From Ophioderma brevispina (taxonomy: Eukaryota; Echinodermata; Ophiuroidea; Amphilepidida; Ophiodermatidae), in assembly GCA_023653785.1 (NCBI GenBank), contig JAMKCH010014126.1, forward strand, positions 124,001 to 188,000: 64,000 nt of DNA, in the 5' to 3' direction. The stretch's first letter is position 1. Every line of letters begins with the position of its first letter. Positions 11,816-24,486 of the stretch are shown here, in pieces. A program made the translations under genes and the position numbers. The notes beneath the pieces were generated by a model. The model saw only the letters and a list, made by a program, of their open reading frames with translations. It was not told the DNA's origin and made no database searches.

Positions 11816-13700
11816 TTATAGACAAGTACATCCCAGGTTATAACTATTCTACTTTATCTACTTCCTGCAATATATTCGCTAGAATTTTTATGTTGCGTAA
11901 AACTATATTCTTCAAAAGAAGCTTTTGGGCCACCCTGAATTTTGACTTAAAACAACATGGCGGTCAAAATACCAATTCTTAGTTAAAATCGCCTAAAAAC
12001 GTATTTTTCCGTTGTGAAATTCGCACAAAAACTCTCAATTTCCCATTTTAGTTTACAAACACATACAGTGTGAGTCAAAATGATTGTTCCCCAAATATCC
12101 TGATTTGTTCTTGTCAAACTGTGCAATGTAGCTGTTAAAATTGTAAATACTTCATAGCTTTCACAGGAATTTTGAATTTTTCATTTTGGTTCAGACAATC
12201 AATATCTGCACTCATTTAAATAAAGGCGCTCAGATTTGCCTTTGTACACGATTCTATTGATTTGGTAATTGAAGCGCAAATTTCAAGTGGGATACCTAAT
12301 GTGTGCTTTACACACTCTGGTGGATAAATGGTAATAAATGCCCCAATGAGTATAACACCGGCCAGTTATTAAGTTGTGATTAATGCAACAACAAGTGCAA
12401 TTATATTTTGACTGTTTAGAATTCTTCAAGGTTTTGGAATGAACTCATATTTTAACTATTAACTAAGGCGAAACAAAAAGATATTGAAAATACACACCAA
12501 AACCAGGTTTCAATTTAAGTGATACACCTTAGTTGGCTAAAGGTCAAAAGGTCAGACTTTTTGGAACAATTTTCTTTCATGATAAATATTAATAATTTTG
12601 TGCTTCACCGTGGCGAATAAATGCAACAAACAAGAAAGTTCTTTACCTTTCTCGTTTTCTGGATCCTGGTTTGTGAATTACACTGTTAATTTGTTTACTC
12701 ATCTTCTATGGTTTACTGTACTAAATTTGTACAAGCGGCATTTCGGGAGCCCTCTAAAAATGAGGCTATAACTTGAAAATAAAATGCATGAATCTCGGGT
12801 TTTTTGACATGGTGATTAAGAAGTAATTATTTGTTAATATAAAGTATATAATAATATTCTAAAAAGATTACAAATATTTTTAATATTTTTGTTTCATCGG
12901 GAACAATCATTTTGACTCACACTGTAGGTCTTTGCTTTTGACAAAGTGAAATTTCAAATGATCGAAAGAATTCAAAATGGCCGCCACAAACGTTCAATAC
13001 ATTGATGGATTACCTTAAGTTTATTCTGGAGGATATTATCGTAATGTAACTGATGCACTGTTAACTTATTGCTGAGCTACTACAAGAAAACACATTGTTT
13101 CTCAAAATGGCGGCTAAAAGAATGGGCTGACATTTGCGTTAATTACAGTAATGGGGATTATTTCGTTGCTCGTAATGGTGTATATTACAATTATTTAAAA
13201 GTTGATTACTAAACTATATAGCTACGGATTCTCGTAAAACAGCTGGAAAAATTCAAAATGGCTACCACCTCCATGTACATTACACATTTTTAGTCGATTT
13301 TATTAAAAACAATGCATTTTGACCGCCATTTGTATTTCTTATTGGCCGCCATTTTGAGAAAATGATTGTTTAGAGGTTTTCTGGTAGTAGTTCAACAATT
13401 ATTTAATAATGCATTATTTAAATTACGCTTATATTGTAAAGGTAAACTTATGGTTGTAGTCTACCTGTTTTTATATCGTTTGTGACTGTCATTTTTTAAA
13501 TATTTGGGTTACGTGATCAACATATTGAAAATTTATTGTGTGGCTGCAAAGACCTGCATTAAAGGGTGTAAATTTTTGAGTTTATGAGTGCATGTTATAA
13601 TCGTTAGCCAATTTTTGGTCACAATTGGTATTTTGGCCGCCATTTTGTTTTTTGACCATCAATATGGAAGACACTGTGGCACAAAAGCTTATTTTAAAAA
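11815..13700. mobile_element. Foldback element A, interrupted by a nested MITE
   Basis: The left terminal domain contains GCTTTTGGGCCACCCTG at 11921-11937. A diverged complement closes it at 13672-13688. Interior arms are rich in AAAATGGC(G/C)GCC motifs and pair with each other and with element B. The CAGGGTGGCCC ends resemble mariner-type MITEs. Net length without the insert at 12066-12924 is about 1.0 kb. Confidence 0.65.
12066..12924. mobile_element. TA-flanked 859-bp MITE with perfect 26-bp terminal repeats
   Basis: CAGTGTGAGTCAAAATGATT plus GTTCCC begins the element and its exact complement ends it, with TA on both sides. It splits a segment that is uninterrupted in the inverted copy at 14690-14710 (CCAACGCATAAGTCTTTGC on the minus strand), so insertion at TA with TA duplication is directly visible. 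No transposase frame: non-autonomous mariner/Tc-type. Confidence 0.88.
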
Positions 13701-13784
13701 ATACTGTTATGCCACAAAGCACTAGTAAATATGATTCAGGAAACTGGTTTAGTTATGATTGGAATAACATCCCTCGTTTAAACT

Positions 13785-14940
13785 AAACTAGTTTCCTGCC
13801 ACATAATCAAAAGTGGTGTACACCCCAGGTCATATCTAAACTAGCTATTGTTACTTTTAAGTAGTGTTTTCATGTTGTATAAGTATATGATTTATAATAA
13901 GCTTTTGGGCCACCCTGATTGTTTGATTTAAAACAAAATCGCGTCCAAAATACCAAGTTGACTCAAAATTAGCTAAAAATGTATATACCCATCAAAAACC
14001 GCACACAAACTCCAAAATTGGCCCTCTTAATGTACAAAGGCATAGTTCTTTGCATCTACAAAGCAAAATGTCTATTCGTTTGAGGCCATAACCCAAAGAA
14101 TTCAAAATGGCTGACACAATTGCTATATACAAGTAAGCATAACAATAACATTATTCTTTATAATATATTATCGAAATCTTAATGAGGCATGATACAATTA
14201 TTGTTGCGCTATTACCAGACCACCTATGGGCTATCATTATGCCCAAAATGACTGCCATAAGAAATACAAATGGTGGTCAAAATTTAATTTTTGACTAAAA
14301 ATCGACTAAAATCGTAATTTTACATGAATTTGGTAGCCATTTTGAATTTTCCAGCAGTTTTAACAGAATCGGTTGCTATATATATTTTAGTAATAAATAA
14401 TTGTAATAACACCATTTAGAGAACGAAATGATTCCCAAAATACAGTTAAAGTGATGCATTACTGTAATGAACCTAAATGTCAGCCATTTCGAATTCTTTT
14501 AGCCGCCATTTTGATAAACAATGATAGCCCTATATGTTTTCCTATACTAGCTCAACAATAAGTTAACAATGCATCAGTTACATTAAGATAATATCCTTAA
14601 GAATAACCTTAAGGTAATATATCAATGTGTTAAGGGTCTGTGACGGCCATTTTGAATTCTTTCGATCATTTGAAATTTCACTTTGTCAAAAGCAAAGACT
14701 TATGCGTTGGTAAATTAAAATGGGTAATTCAGAGTTTTTGTGCGAATTCACAACGGAAAAATACGTTTTTAGCCGATTTTAAATAAGAATTGGTATTTTG
14801 ACCGCCATGTTGTTTTTAAGTCAAAAATCAGGGTGGCCCAAAAGCCTATTTTGAAGAATGTAGTGTATGAAACATTTAAATATTAGCAAATATTTTCCTG
14901 GAAAGTAGTTATGTCCTGGGATGTACCTGTCTATTACTGT
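13785..14940. mobile_element. Foldback element B, related to element A
   Basis: GCTTTTGGGCCACCCTG at 13901-13917 and its complement at 14829-14845 bound two long arms that fold on each other around about 14330. The outer 80-100 bp (ACCCCAGGTCATA… and …TATGTCCTGGGATGTAC) are also paired. The right arm matches the left arm of element A closely, including the uninterrupted site of the 859-bp MITE. Confidence 0.72.
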
Positions 14941-15009
14941 AGATGTTAATAAAATATGCAGTTTCAATTGGCAACGCTGAAAATATACTGTAACATGCGT
15001 TATTTGGCG

Positions 15010-16495
15010 AAAGCTCTAGTTAGTTACGCCCCTGAGTGCAAACCTCTTACGCAGAACACTTTGCCGGGACTTTGGGCTAGAAGTACCCCAGATTGAATAT
15101 CCAATAAGAATGAATGAAAAGCTGTAGCGTGACCTTGAATATTAGAACTCATTTAAGCCTAAAAACCAGTCATTTCAAAGCTTGATTAGATTGTTTTTGG
15201 TACACCGTGTATAAAATGTGGTCGATCGGGCACCCCTGAGCCTCGTATTTACTTATTTTGGGTTTCCTTTCAAACTAGAATAGATACGTTTCAAGAATAA
15301 TTGCTAACCTCTCGCAAAATCTGGAAAAAAACCCCATAGTATCGGTACAAACAGCTGCCAGCTGGTGCCAACAAGTCCAAGATTTGGATCAAGTCCATGC
15401 GCCGCTGCGAAAATCCGTGTTATCAGCGACCACTGTTGGGATTTCTCAATCGAAAAAAAAAAAAATCAACGGAACCCGCAAGCAAAAACATGCAATTTTT
15501 ACCTATTACACTAGTCAATTTATAAAAGCAGTGACCTAACTTGAACAAAATTGCAACAGAAATTATTTTTTTCTGCTTTATACTCGTACAATGTCATTAG
15601 AACAACATATTTAAAATGTAGAATAAATTAGGAAGAGAAATGCCTTGAAATCATCGGTCAAAGGTTATTAGGGCGTAAAAAATTCAAAGTCATTTGAAAA
15701 ACTTTAAATTTAGACCAGAATGTTAGTTTTGCGATAAATGTACAGTTACCATACTTCCGTCATTTGGTTATGGAGTTAGAAGAAAATAGGGTGGAGGTCA
15801 CATATGATATTGTGTTTGTTAATACAGGGGTGAAATAGAAAAGTTACCTATTATATATTACAACAAAAAGTCACTAACTTGTTTTGTCGCATAGAATAAA
15901 AAAAAAACAGTCTACACTATGTCTGGTAATTTTATGACACAACCATTGTTTCTAATTGACCTTGACTTAATTTACCTTACAAATCTTAAACAATATATCG
16001 TACATATCACAAACTATACTTTTGAATCCTCGTGACTAGAGAACAACTTGATATATTAGTTTCTTAAAAATATGATATATATATATATAAACCCCTATTT
16101 TGGCGGCCATCTTGGTCGCCATCTTGAATAATCCTCTGTGAGAAATCTCAAGCAAGTTCGCGTAGCGGCGCATAGATTTGATATAAATCTTGGACTTTAC
16201 ACCAGCCGTTTGTACTGATGATGGCTTTTCATTGTTTGTGCCGAGAGGTTAACATTCTTGAAACTTATCTATTCCAGTTTGAAAGGAAACCAAAAATAAG
16301 TAAATAAGAGGCTTAGGGGTGTGCCCGAACTTAATTTTTACAGGGTATACCAAAACAATCTAATCAAGCTTTGAAATGACTGGTTTTTAGGCTACAATTC
16401 TTATTAGATATTCAATCTGGGCTACTTCTAGTCCAAAATTCCGGCAAAGTGTTCTGCATAAGGGGTTTGCACTCAGGGGCGTAACTAGACCTCTA
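15010..16495. mobile_element. 1.5-kb foldback element
   Basis: Arms 15015-15410 and 16150-16495 are inverted copies. Shared strings include CAGTCATTTCAAAGCTTGAT, CTCAGGGGCGTAACTA, AAAGTGTTCTGC(A/G)TAAG and AATCTTGGACTT. The about 740-bp centre is AT-rich with a (TA)n run near 16078 and no coding content. Confidence 0.75.
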
Positions 16496-16650
16496 GCCAA
16501 GTAAAGGGTAGACAAGGACGTTAACATTTCTCCCTGGCCTGAAGATTGCCCATTTTTTTCTCCTTACCTTCAAAACTTCTCCCCAAATTTTTCCAGGGAT
16601 GGGGTGGGCGAATTGCCTACTTCGCCCAACCCAAGATACGCCACCCACTG
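16474..16650. mobile_element. hAT-like MITE with perfect 8-bp target duplication
   Basis: The element begins CAGGGGCGTAACTAG and ends GATACGCCACCCACTG. Both flanks are TTTGCACT (16466-16473 and 16651-16658). CA(G/G)xGGCGTA ends with 8-bp duplications are typical of hAT elements. It covers part of a 99-codon minus-strand frame (16493-16792), which is therefore not a gene. Confidence 0.85.
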
Positions 16651-16658
16651 TTTGCACT

Positions 16659-17711
16659 TCCGTTAGTGCATAAGGGGAGGGATTCCTAGGGACCCATGCA
16701 TTATATAACCACTTTCTAAAAGGATATTTAGATGAAATCCACCAGTAACGAAATAAAAACTGATTTTTTTTCAGTGTGAAAATTAGGGGCAAACATTTGA
16801 TTTTAATTTGGTGTCAAAATGAGCGAAAAAGACACCAATTCCTGCATTCCTGCATTTTCTATACGGCGTTGATAGCCTTGGGCTACAATATTAAGCACAA
16901 ATGTAAATATCTCATGCCATTTTTAGGTCACTTGTGTAAGTTGATTAATTTACCATAGGTTTCTACAGTAAGTTTTTTTTATCGCAGTGAGCGACCCTTG
17001 GGCCGAATTGTAGCGCTTTACAGTGAACCGAAAGATGAATATAAAATATGTTACCAATGGTCTACTATATTTTCTACTGTTATTTATTTTATGTCGCTAG
17101 GGGTATGGATTATGAAAATTAGAATCACAGTAACCCTATTTTTTTAATTTTTGTCATGGGTACTTCCGTCAGTACATGTGTGGTGGGGGGTGGGGGGGCT
17201 AGTGACCCATGCTAATTAGCGCAAAAACGAGGCGATAGATTTATTGCGTCAATGCAAGCGCGACTAAAGGTTAGACAAACACAAACAATATAAACCAAAT
17301 ATATTGCAGCGTTAAATTTTGCGGGCCGAAAAAAATGGGCCCTATAGGTGCCCCTCTTATCTTTAAAAAATTAATGTTCACAGTATGAATTCTGTACGTG
17401 TAGTAAAATCATTCTTTACAAAATATATAAATTGGAAATTACCACTTACATTTATATTTATTGTTGTAAGATAAGACGGAGTTAGCAGGTATGAACTTCA
17501 ATTCTAGTACTTGTTTTAATGTATTGAATAAAAAGAACAAATGAATATGCGTATTTTGCTATCTGACACATGTATAGACGATTTATCTGCAAAGATTTGG
17601 GTCAGTGCACAAACACTTTTTTCCTTAGCTACAAGAGTGATATGCGACCTACCGAAATAATAACAACATTGTATATCAATGTAGGTAAATTACAATTTCC
17701 TATTTGTAACG
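16659..17711. other. No gene recognised
   Basis: AT-rich sequence with a G-run near 17185 and no splice-supported frame. Confidence 0.45.
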
Positions 17712-18154
17712 TTAAAGCGGCACTGGCACATTGTCACAAAATATGAAATTTCTTCATCTTTTCTTCTCGCAAATGATAGTCTAGGAATTTGTAGGCTAAC
17801 TTTCTTTAAGTTCGCTGTCACTTTAATCAACAAATGCGTTTTACATGAATATCAGACTTGTACTCATTGTATTAAAACCACAGAGGTCACAGACCGTCAA
17901 ACAGGCCGCATGCCGTGGGAATCAACTCCGGTGTGTGTTTTCTAGTGTTAAACGCATTTCTGTCGTCTGCTGAACAAATATCGCCGGAGTCATTTTATTA
18001 TAAAATCTTTCTGTTTACCCACAAGGGCGCTGATTTAGTCTTAATCATTTCAGGTGAGGGCTAATGTATATAAAAGCTTTACAACCATGCAAAAATATAA
18101 ATTTGAAATATCTTGAGGGCGCACTAGTTTTCAAATGTGCCAGTGTCTCTTTAA
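17712..18154. mobile_element. TTAA-flanked MITE, family 2 copy 1
   Basis: Ends are TTAAAGCGGCACTGGCACA and …GTGCCAGTGTCTCTTTAA. The inverted relative at 62600-63083 shares internal blocks such as CAAATGATAGTCTAG, AAACGCATTT and TTCAGGTGAGGCTAATGTAT-like sequence. Confidence 0.78.
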
Positions 18155-19439
18155 TCGTAACTACCTATCCGGCTTTCCTTCAGGCACCGATATTTGTAGC
18201 AGTGTATCAGAAATGATGACAAAAATACGCTATATTATTAAAAAGTGTATAGTAGTTCTCCTATAATGATGTGAATGTAATATTTGAAAGAGTACATTCA
18301 TGACTGTTAATATTGCCTATCCATCTTATTTAATCACAATACTTGTACAGGGTGTTCAAATGTTTAGCCTTGATAAACAACATAACTTGGGCATCGTAAT
18401 GTGTATTATACATGACTCCAACAACGACACCCACACAACTGGGATATTTACCAGGGTATTAACTCCAAGTGACATATTTGAAACAAGTAAAATGCACCAA
18501 AAAAACCTAACTTGGTGGTGGTGATGGTGGTGGGGGGGGGGGGAGTTGCTCCCCATGGCTCGAAATATTGGGGCGAAATGGAATAACATTTGCATTTTTC
18601 GTTGGGATTTTTGAGGGAATGCGACCAACTCTGGTATAAATTTGGGCCAGATTAATTGTAAATTGCGCTAATTTTGTCTCGCATCACGTGTAGTTTGTCC
18701 CGTTTAGTGCTTTTGGAGCAGATCATTGCGACGACATGGGAATCCCGCCCACACTTTCACGAGGGACATCCCGCTAATTGTGTTCATAACCGTCATAGAA
18801 GACAAATCAACTGAGAATGAACCTTTGCTCTCCATGGTCAGAGAATTGCTCCAGATGATATAGCCCCAAGCGATGTATAGGCATATCATTGTAATAATAA
18901 TGCAAATCGTCAAAAAGATGCTCATGGCGCAGCGACACATCAATGCAAACCAAAACAAGAACTGCAGTCTAAGAAGAACAAGCATAATTACAAATTATAA
19001 ACAAAAATAAGAGAAATGATAGGTTTATCATGATCCCCAGCACTGGACACAATAAATTCGAGTACATGAATATGTAACAAAAATATCAAAATATCAAATA
19101 TAAAAAATGATTAGCGTCAGAACTAATGATGAATGTCTTAAAGGTGAGTGTTCCGATCGTCGTTGGGAGGTTGGGACCCTCCCTGATTTACCCGAAGTAG
19201 TATCGATTTTGATATCAGATGAAAGGCTGTATTCTTCTCATGTCGTCCTGAAATTTGCGCCTTCAAATCCATTTCATTCCCAAGATATAAACACAAAAAA
19301 AATCGCCATTTTAATGGTTGCCCACAGTATTGAATAGGGCTTTGCAATATGCCTTATCGCTTCTACCCTCAAAACCGCAAGTTTGTTTCTCACGGTACTT
19401 GATGGGAAATATGTGCAAGTGCCAGGCTCTCATATCATG
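18155..19439. other. No gene recognised; G-rich run and repeat remnant
   Basis: 18518-18545 is a (GGT)n/G-run. 18745-18840 shares ACACTTT(C/T)(A/G)CGAGGG and AACCTTTGCTCTCCATGGTC with 1350-1450, so it is a dispersed repeat. The minus-strand frame at 18704-18985 has a hydrophobic start but no family match and overlaps that repeat. Confidence 0.45.
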
Positions 19440-19725
19440 TAGAGAACACAATAGACATAAATCGGAACAAGCACCTTTAAGCACTGATTTAAAAAAAAAT
19501 ATCAGCGACGAAGCTGATTTAATAAAGTCTGGAAGCTGATCTACTAAAATCTGGAAGTCGATTCCAAAGAAATGGAGCAGCAAAAACAAAGGAACAGTTT
19601 TCCCGTGATCTCAAAGTCCTTGGTGGTACAGAGAGTAGACACCTGTTTGTAGATCGTAAATCACGAGTTCGTTTATATGGCAGAAGAAGATCAATTTTAC
19701 AGCATTTTACTGACAGCAATTCTTA
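19440..19725 (-). pseudogene. Non-LTR retrotransposon 3' coding fragment (CR1/L2-like)
   Basis: On the minus strand the translation reads YKRTRDLRSTNRCLLSVPP, RSRENCSFVFAAPFLWNRLPDF, then after a frameshift LPDFIKSASSLIFFFKSVLK. The order RT-tail 'LxVPP.R…..SF..AAP.LWN.LPD.IR.A.SL..FKS.LK' is the hallmark of the end of CR1/L2-type ORF2. The segment around LPDF is present twice in overlapping frames, probably a small duplication. Confidence 0.75.
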
Positions 19726-21464
19726 CAACAAATTACCGTAAAAATTATAGTATACTATAAAAATTAATTCAATGAAAACACTTACAAACATATATATTCG
19801 GTGAGTTATTACAGAAATTGTGAATGTGTAGAGAATAAAAATCACTGACGAATACCCAATATCAAAAGGACAGAATCCTAAAATCCCTAAGTGTGAAATT
19901 TCATCAAAGTAATTCTTTCAAAGGAGTTTACATTGGTCAACACCATTGCCGTTATCTCTCCCATTTTTTAATCGAAATATGTATGTTCTCAGAACGTTTG
20001 CAAGTGTCTCCAAATGCGGACATTACTCCTTTAAAATCCTTTGACGGGTAAAAGGAAGTCGAGATATTGATCTCATCTAAACCGTTGGTCTTACTGTCCA
20101 TTCAATTAGCTTGGACCCTACAACCAATTCTATTCAATTTCTGCGATTTTTGGCCATCAATCGGCAAGGAATCGCAACCAGCCGAATATTCGTAATGAGC
20201 ATAAACTTTTTCAAGAATGTTCCATTTATAAGATATGCGTGTAAAACGTTGCATCGCTCAGGCTTTGACAGTAGAAGACATTGATCGATATCATGAACAA
20301 TGCTTGTAATGTATAAATAGCGTCTATTTTATTCCCGGGATTTTATTCCTGGGCAAAAATATGTCGCTTCAAACTTTCAAAGAAATACAAATTACAATAC
20401 ATTTTTTGTATTATGTCCTTTTAAGAGAAGATGACACAATATGTGCAGGTCACTGTCCGACCAAGGTCTTCTGGTCCGCCGATATTGATCGCAGTGGGTA
20501 TCGCTCATCGATAGTCGCTTCCTACCTCTTTATGTATAATACCAAAGACCACCTCATACGTCATTTGTTAATGTTACCAGACGTTGGACAGATCATTGCA
20601 ACTTTGAGGGGAAAAGGGTCAAATTTCAATAGATTTGTAGGTAAAATTCCATCCATATGTTTCGAAATTTAAAAATCCTGTTGGGTAATTTCGTGAATAC
20701 AAAACTTCTTTCACACACGATTTTTTTCGCGACACCTCTACCTTCTCTAATATTATTTAAAAACCGAGGGTCTAAGCTAATTGAATGGACAGTAGTATTG
20801 AATGATGTGTGCTTAGTGCATGTTTGTTATCTCTTTAAGAGATGTGAAATTTTGAATTGTGTCTTTCATAGCGGGACAATGCGATAAACACCAAAAACAA
20901 ATTCAAGCTTAAATTTGAAAATGTCTTTTTGTCAAGAATATCTAAGGAACCACGAACAAATTGGATTAGAATCAAGATTAAAGGCTGATTCAGATAACTG
21001 TATATTTGATTTTAATTGATTATTTTTAATTTACACGCCAAAATATATTTGTCGAAATCTCCAAGTCTGCAATTCATTATTATCTCTTTTGAACATGTAC
21101 ACATGCACGTGGACTGCTCTGTTTTTTATACCTTGTATTTGTTACATATCACGGCAACAGTTCAATGCATTAATTAGAATAATAATAAAACATGGGTATA
21201 CATAAAAAGAAGCATATGAGCTCTGTTCATAATCGACTGCGTCAGCAAGTCAACAGGAACCAGGGTGTAGGCTGTATCATGACAGGTAAGTTTGATTATA
21301 CTTAATATCTACTTGTAAGTTGTTTTAAATTTTTATATTTTCAAATATCAACTTTCATCTTGTCATAAACATTCATTTTAAGAAGTATAACAATGACTAA
21401 ATTAAAAATTGTGGCAGAACGCTTTTTACAGTGCTTTATGTTTTTTTTTTTTTTCAATTGCCAC
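19726..21464. other. No gene recognised
   Basis: AT-rich. The longest frame (20361-20672, 103 codons) shows no family motif or good splice context. A poly-T tract lies near 21438-21456, beside the SINE. Confidence 0.4.
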
Positions 21465-21643
21465 CAGGACATATCAGCTGCCATACACGTGCCCCTAGGT
21501 AGGCCCATATACTCTTAGCTTTGGGCGGGGGCTCATACACTTAAAGTGAGGTAAAGTGCCTTGCCTAAGTGCACAGCGGGACTCGAACCAACGACCTTCA
21601 AATCATGAGCTGGTCGATATCCACTAAATTACATGTACTCTGC
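21465..21643 (-). mobile_element. tRNA-derived SINE
   Basis: On the minus strand an A-box-like TTTAGTGGATATC is followed by a B box GGTTCGAGTCC about 35 bp on, then a body with TTAGGCAAGGCACTTTACC and GAGCCCCCGCCC, and finally an A-rich end (the T tract on the plus strand at 21441-21455). This is the structure of a Pol III SINE. The acceptor and anticodon arms do not fold as a real tRNA. Confidence 0.78.
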
Positions 21644-22195
21644 TTAAAGGGATACAATGGCATGAAAACATTGTGACATAATGAAATGGACCCTTAGCGA
21701 AATCACTTCCACAAATTTGAAAACAATTTGGGTGTTTATATTTTGTAAAAAGGGAAAAGTGATTGATATTATTTTCCTTGAAAGCTTCACTTCTCAGCCA
21801 AGGATGCTGACATTACTGACAACATTTTATCAATCTTGAAGCTCACAAACCTATTGTATATGTGCTAATCCCGGCTAATCCACCAATATCTTACTACAAG
21901 CCTGAAGTACGTCTGAATCCCGGTCTGAATGCTTTTGAATTGTGTCACAAAAACATGCTAGATACACTGTATTTTTCTTGAAGGCCGAAGCACCACCTTG
22001 ATTTTCTATGGCAGGAATTGCCACGGACTGCAAATCATGGCAGGAATTGCCACGGACTGCCACGAACTCTTTTGTAAACATCAATGTAAACATGATGTAA
22101 ACATTCAAATTGTTTTCAAATTTGTGGAAGTGATCTCAGTAAGGGTCTATTTCATTATGTCTGAATACTTTTTTCATGCCATTGTGTCCATTTAA
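21644..22195. mobile_element. TTAA-flanked MITE, family 3
   Basis: Inverted arms of about 95 bp begin TTAAAGGGATACAATGGCAT and end ATGCCATTGTGTCCATTTAA. Both contain GATC/AATCACTTCCACAAATTTG and AAAACAATTTG. A 30-bp tandem (ATGGCAGGAATTGCCACGGA) is inside. It starts directly at the SINE boundary. Confidence 0.8.
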
Positions 22196-22244
22196 TTAAT
22201 TTCAATGTCAGAAATTTAAAATTTAAATTTGTAATGATTCATCT

Positions 22245-22775
22245 GTCTAAGGCTTTTGTGTAATTGTAAGTTCATATTTGCGGTCATTTTAGCGGGAAGA
22301 AGTTGGAGGTACCACCTTCAGGGAGGTCAGGGTGTCCCGTCAAAGTCGGAAGGGGGGGTGCCACCTTCCTATACTTTACTGTGTAAAATGCCAAAGAATG
22401 ATACTTTTGTTACGTATGATGCTACTGTAAACAGATACTGACAATAGTGGTATTTTGTTCTTATTATTTAGAGTAACAACATGAGTATGCTTACTTTGGC
22501 ACCCATCATTGCCAAATAAATACAAATTTTGCTTGTATGAATGGCAAAAACGGTCGAACAACACTTGATTTTGGCGATTTGCTTACAAATTTACTTAAAA
22601 TAAGCTCTCAGTATGACGTCATATTGTTAAAACTTGATATGTTTGTACTTGATTTAAAGAAAGGACATATGTTGCAACACAGTGATACCAAACAAGATGA
22701 TGTTTGTCGTTTAATTACGAAAAAATCAGGGGGTTGTGAATGTAGTACAAAAACCCTTAGTTGGACCAGGGTTAA
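22245..22775. mobile_element. piggyBac-type MITE copy b
   Basis: Collinear with 2740-3252 over its length, with about 85-90% identity by eye. It ends GGACCAGGGTTAA. The left terminus is not recognisable. Confidence 0.68.
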
Positions 22776-24333
22776 AACCCAATCCGCCCAGTCCCATACA
22801 TGCGGCGCGGATCAGCTTAGTCAGTTGAATAAATCCTGATACCACCACAAGCCAATGACTTGTGGATACGCAAAGAAGGCGTTTCTTTGAGGTATTGTTA
22901 TCGATCGTATATACTTTTCATGTTCTGTTTTTCTATCGCAATTTGTGAATCAAATTAGGAAAACACTAGCTGACATGAATTATTAAAAAAAATAAATTAT
23001 TTCACCCCTTAATTGCTATAATTATACAGTTGGCACAAAAAGTATCTCGGCATGTTTTCGATCAGTATTGTGCCAAAGTCCGATTATTTTGAAAGTTTTC
23101 AATATATACATTTTGTTGCTTAGGTCTTGCTCTTTCATTTAATACCTGGCTTGTAAAAAAGGGGGCAAAAATGACTGAGATTACTTTAATTGCCAATTTT
23201 GACTTCATCACAACTGACAAACTTCAACAAAACGACATGAATAACCACAACACATGTATGTGCCTTTTAATTTGTTAACTTTGGGTCAGGCGTTACACTT
23301 TGTTGGATATGATAATTAACATAACAATTAGGTCAACCCACGTGCATTATGCATAGCCCGGGTATAGATAGAGCCTATTTATGATCAATGCCAGAGGCAA
23401 CCATTAAATCTATTCTTAGTACATGAACGCTGCACCGTCTATAGTTAAAGTGACTATTAGCAACTGATCTGTATTAGGGTGACCATTATTTCGAGTTTTT
23501 ACTCTCTATGGTTTTCCCACAATTTTTTTCCTTTGCATTGATTGTACTATTTCCTATGGTAAAATAAACTGAACTGAACTGTATTTTGCGCTTCAAATCC
23601 CGTTAACAAAATAAAGCACATGATACAAATTAGGAGCGAAAGGTATATGTATATAGTTAGGACGTTCATGGTAAGCATGAAAAGGGTCATATTGATGTTA
23701 ATTAATGCAATAGGTAGATATATTTTGACTTAGGGATGCTCGGCAAGAGTTCCATATGTACCCCTTTTCGAAGGTATAATTATAATAATAATAATAACAA
23801 TAATGTGCTACAACAAGGTACCTAAGTGCTGTACATAATCACACATAAAAAAGCAGTTTCTTAATTTATACATTAATTGAAATACAATATAAACTAAATA
23901 TAAACCCCTTTCAGGACCCCCAGCATGGATTCCAAGGTTATACAGGGGTCAACATTTTCAAATGTTCCATTTGTGTTGAAAATTCAATGACTAAATAAGA
24001 ACCTGTGTGTAAAAATTCACAATTTCATCCGGAAGCGCACACTCTTTCTCTATGGTCCCCTGCTAAAGTTGGTATCACGGTCGGTGACCACCTCAGGGCT
24101 CAGGACTCAGTCTCTATAGCTCTACCTAACTGATAACAAATCTCAAAAACCTATAGGCAAATGGAATGCCGAGAAGTAAAAAAGTAAGAAAAGAAAACTA
24201 TGAGAGGTTAAACTCACTTAAGCTCATTCACTCTGATAAAATGGATACTGTTATAAAAGTGGAAACAGTTGGTGCGTTTCTAACATCCATCGGAGGGCTT
24301 TCCCACATACGGGGAGCTGGAATGGCAAAAGCC
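22776..24333. other. No gene; possible retrotransposon tail
   Basis: The only motif is AATAAACTGAACTGAACTG at about 23561-23580, resembling the short-repeat tails of some non-LTR elements, and a short (AAT)n run near 23780. Confidence 0.35.
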
Positions 24334-24486
24334 AGGTGTTGCAGGAGATATGGTCCGCCGGGCTCACATGCGGGCACATGGTGAAAGACATAGGGCATCG
24401 ATTCAGTTGACCCTTCACTGAACATTAGTTTCACGCTTTAATTCCGTTATCGTCCATGCGAGCCCGACTAATTATACTGCCGGACC
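24334..24486. mobile_element. Short palindromic MITE (GCAGGAGATATGGTCC family), copy 1
   Basis: GCAGGAGATATGGTCCGCCG at the left and a diverged inverse at the right enclose GATTCAGTTGACCCTTCA and TTAATTCCGTTATCGTC. Copies of the core are at 28070-28210 and 45830-45987 in the opposite orientation. Confidence 0.65.

Noticed and set aside
18704..18985. Hydrophobic minus-strand frame as a membrane protein exon
   Set aside because: It overlaps a repeat shared with 1350-1450, lacks splice support and has no family match.
20361..20672. 103-codon frame
   Set aside because: No motif, no repeat support, no convincing acceptor or donor; consistent with chance.
21465..21643. A genuine tRNA gene
   Set aside because: Only the A- and B-box regions are tRNA-like; the acceptor stem and anticodon arm do not form and a SINE body follows.
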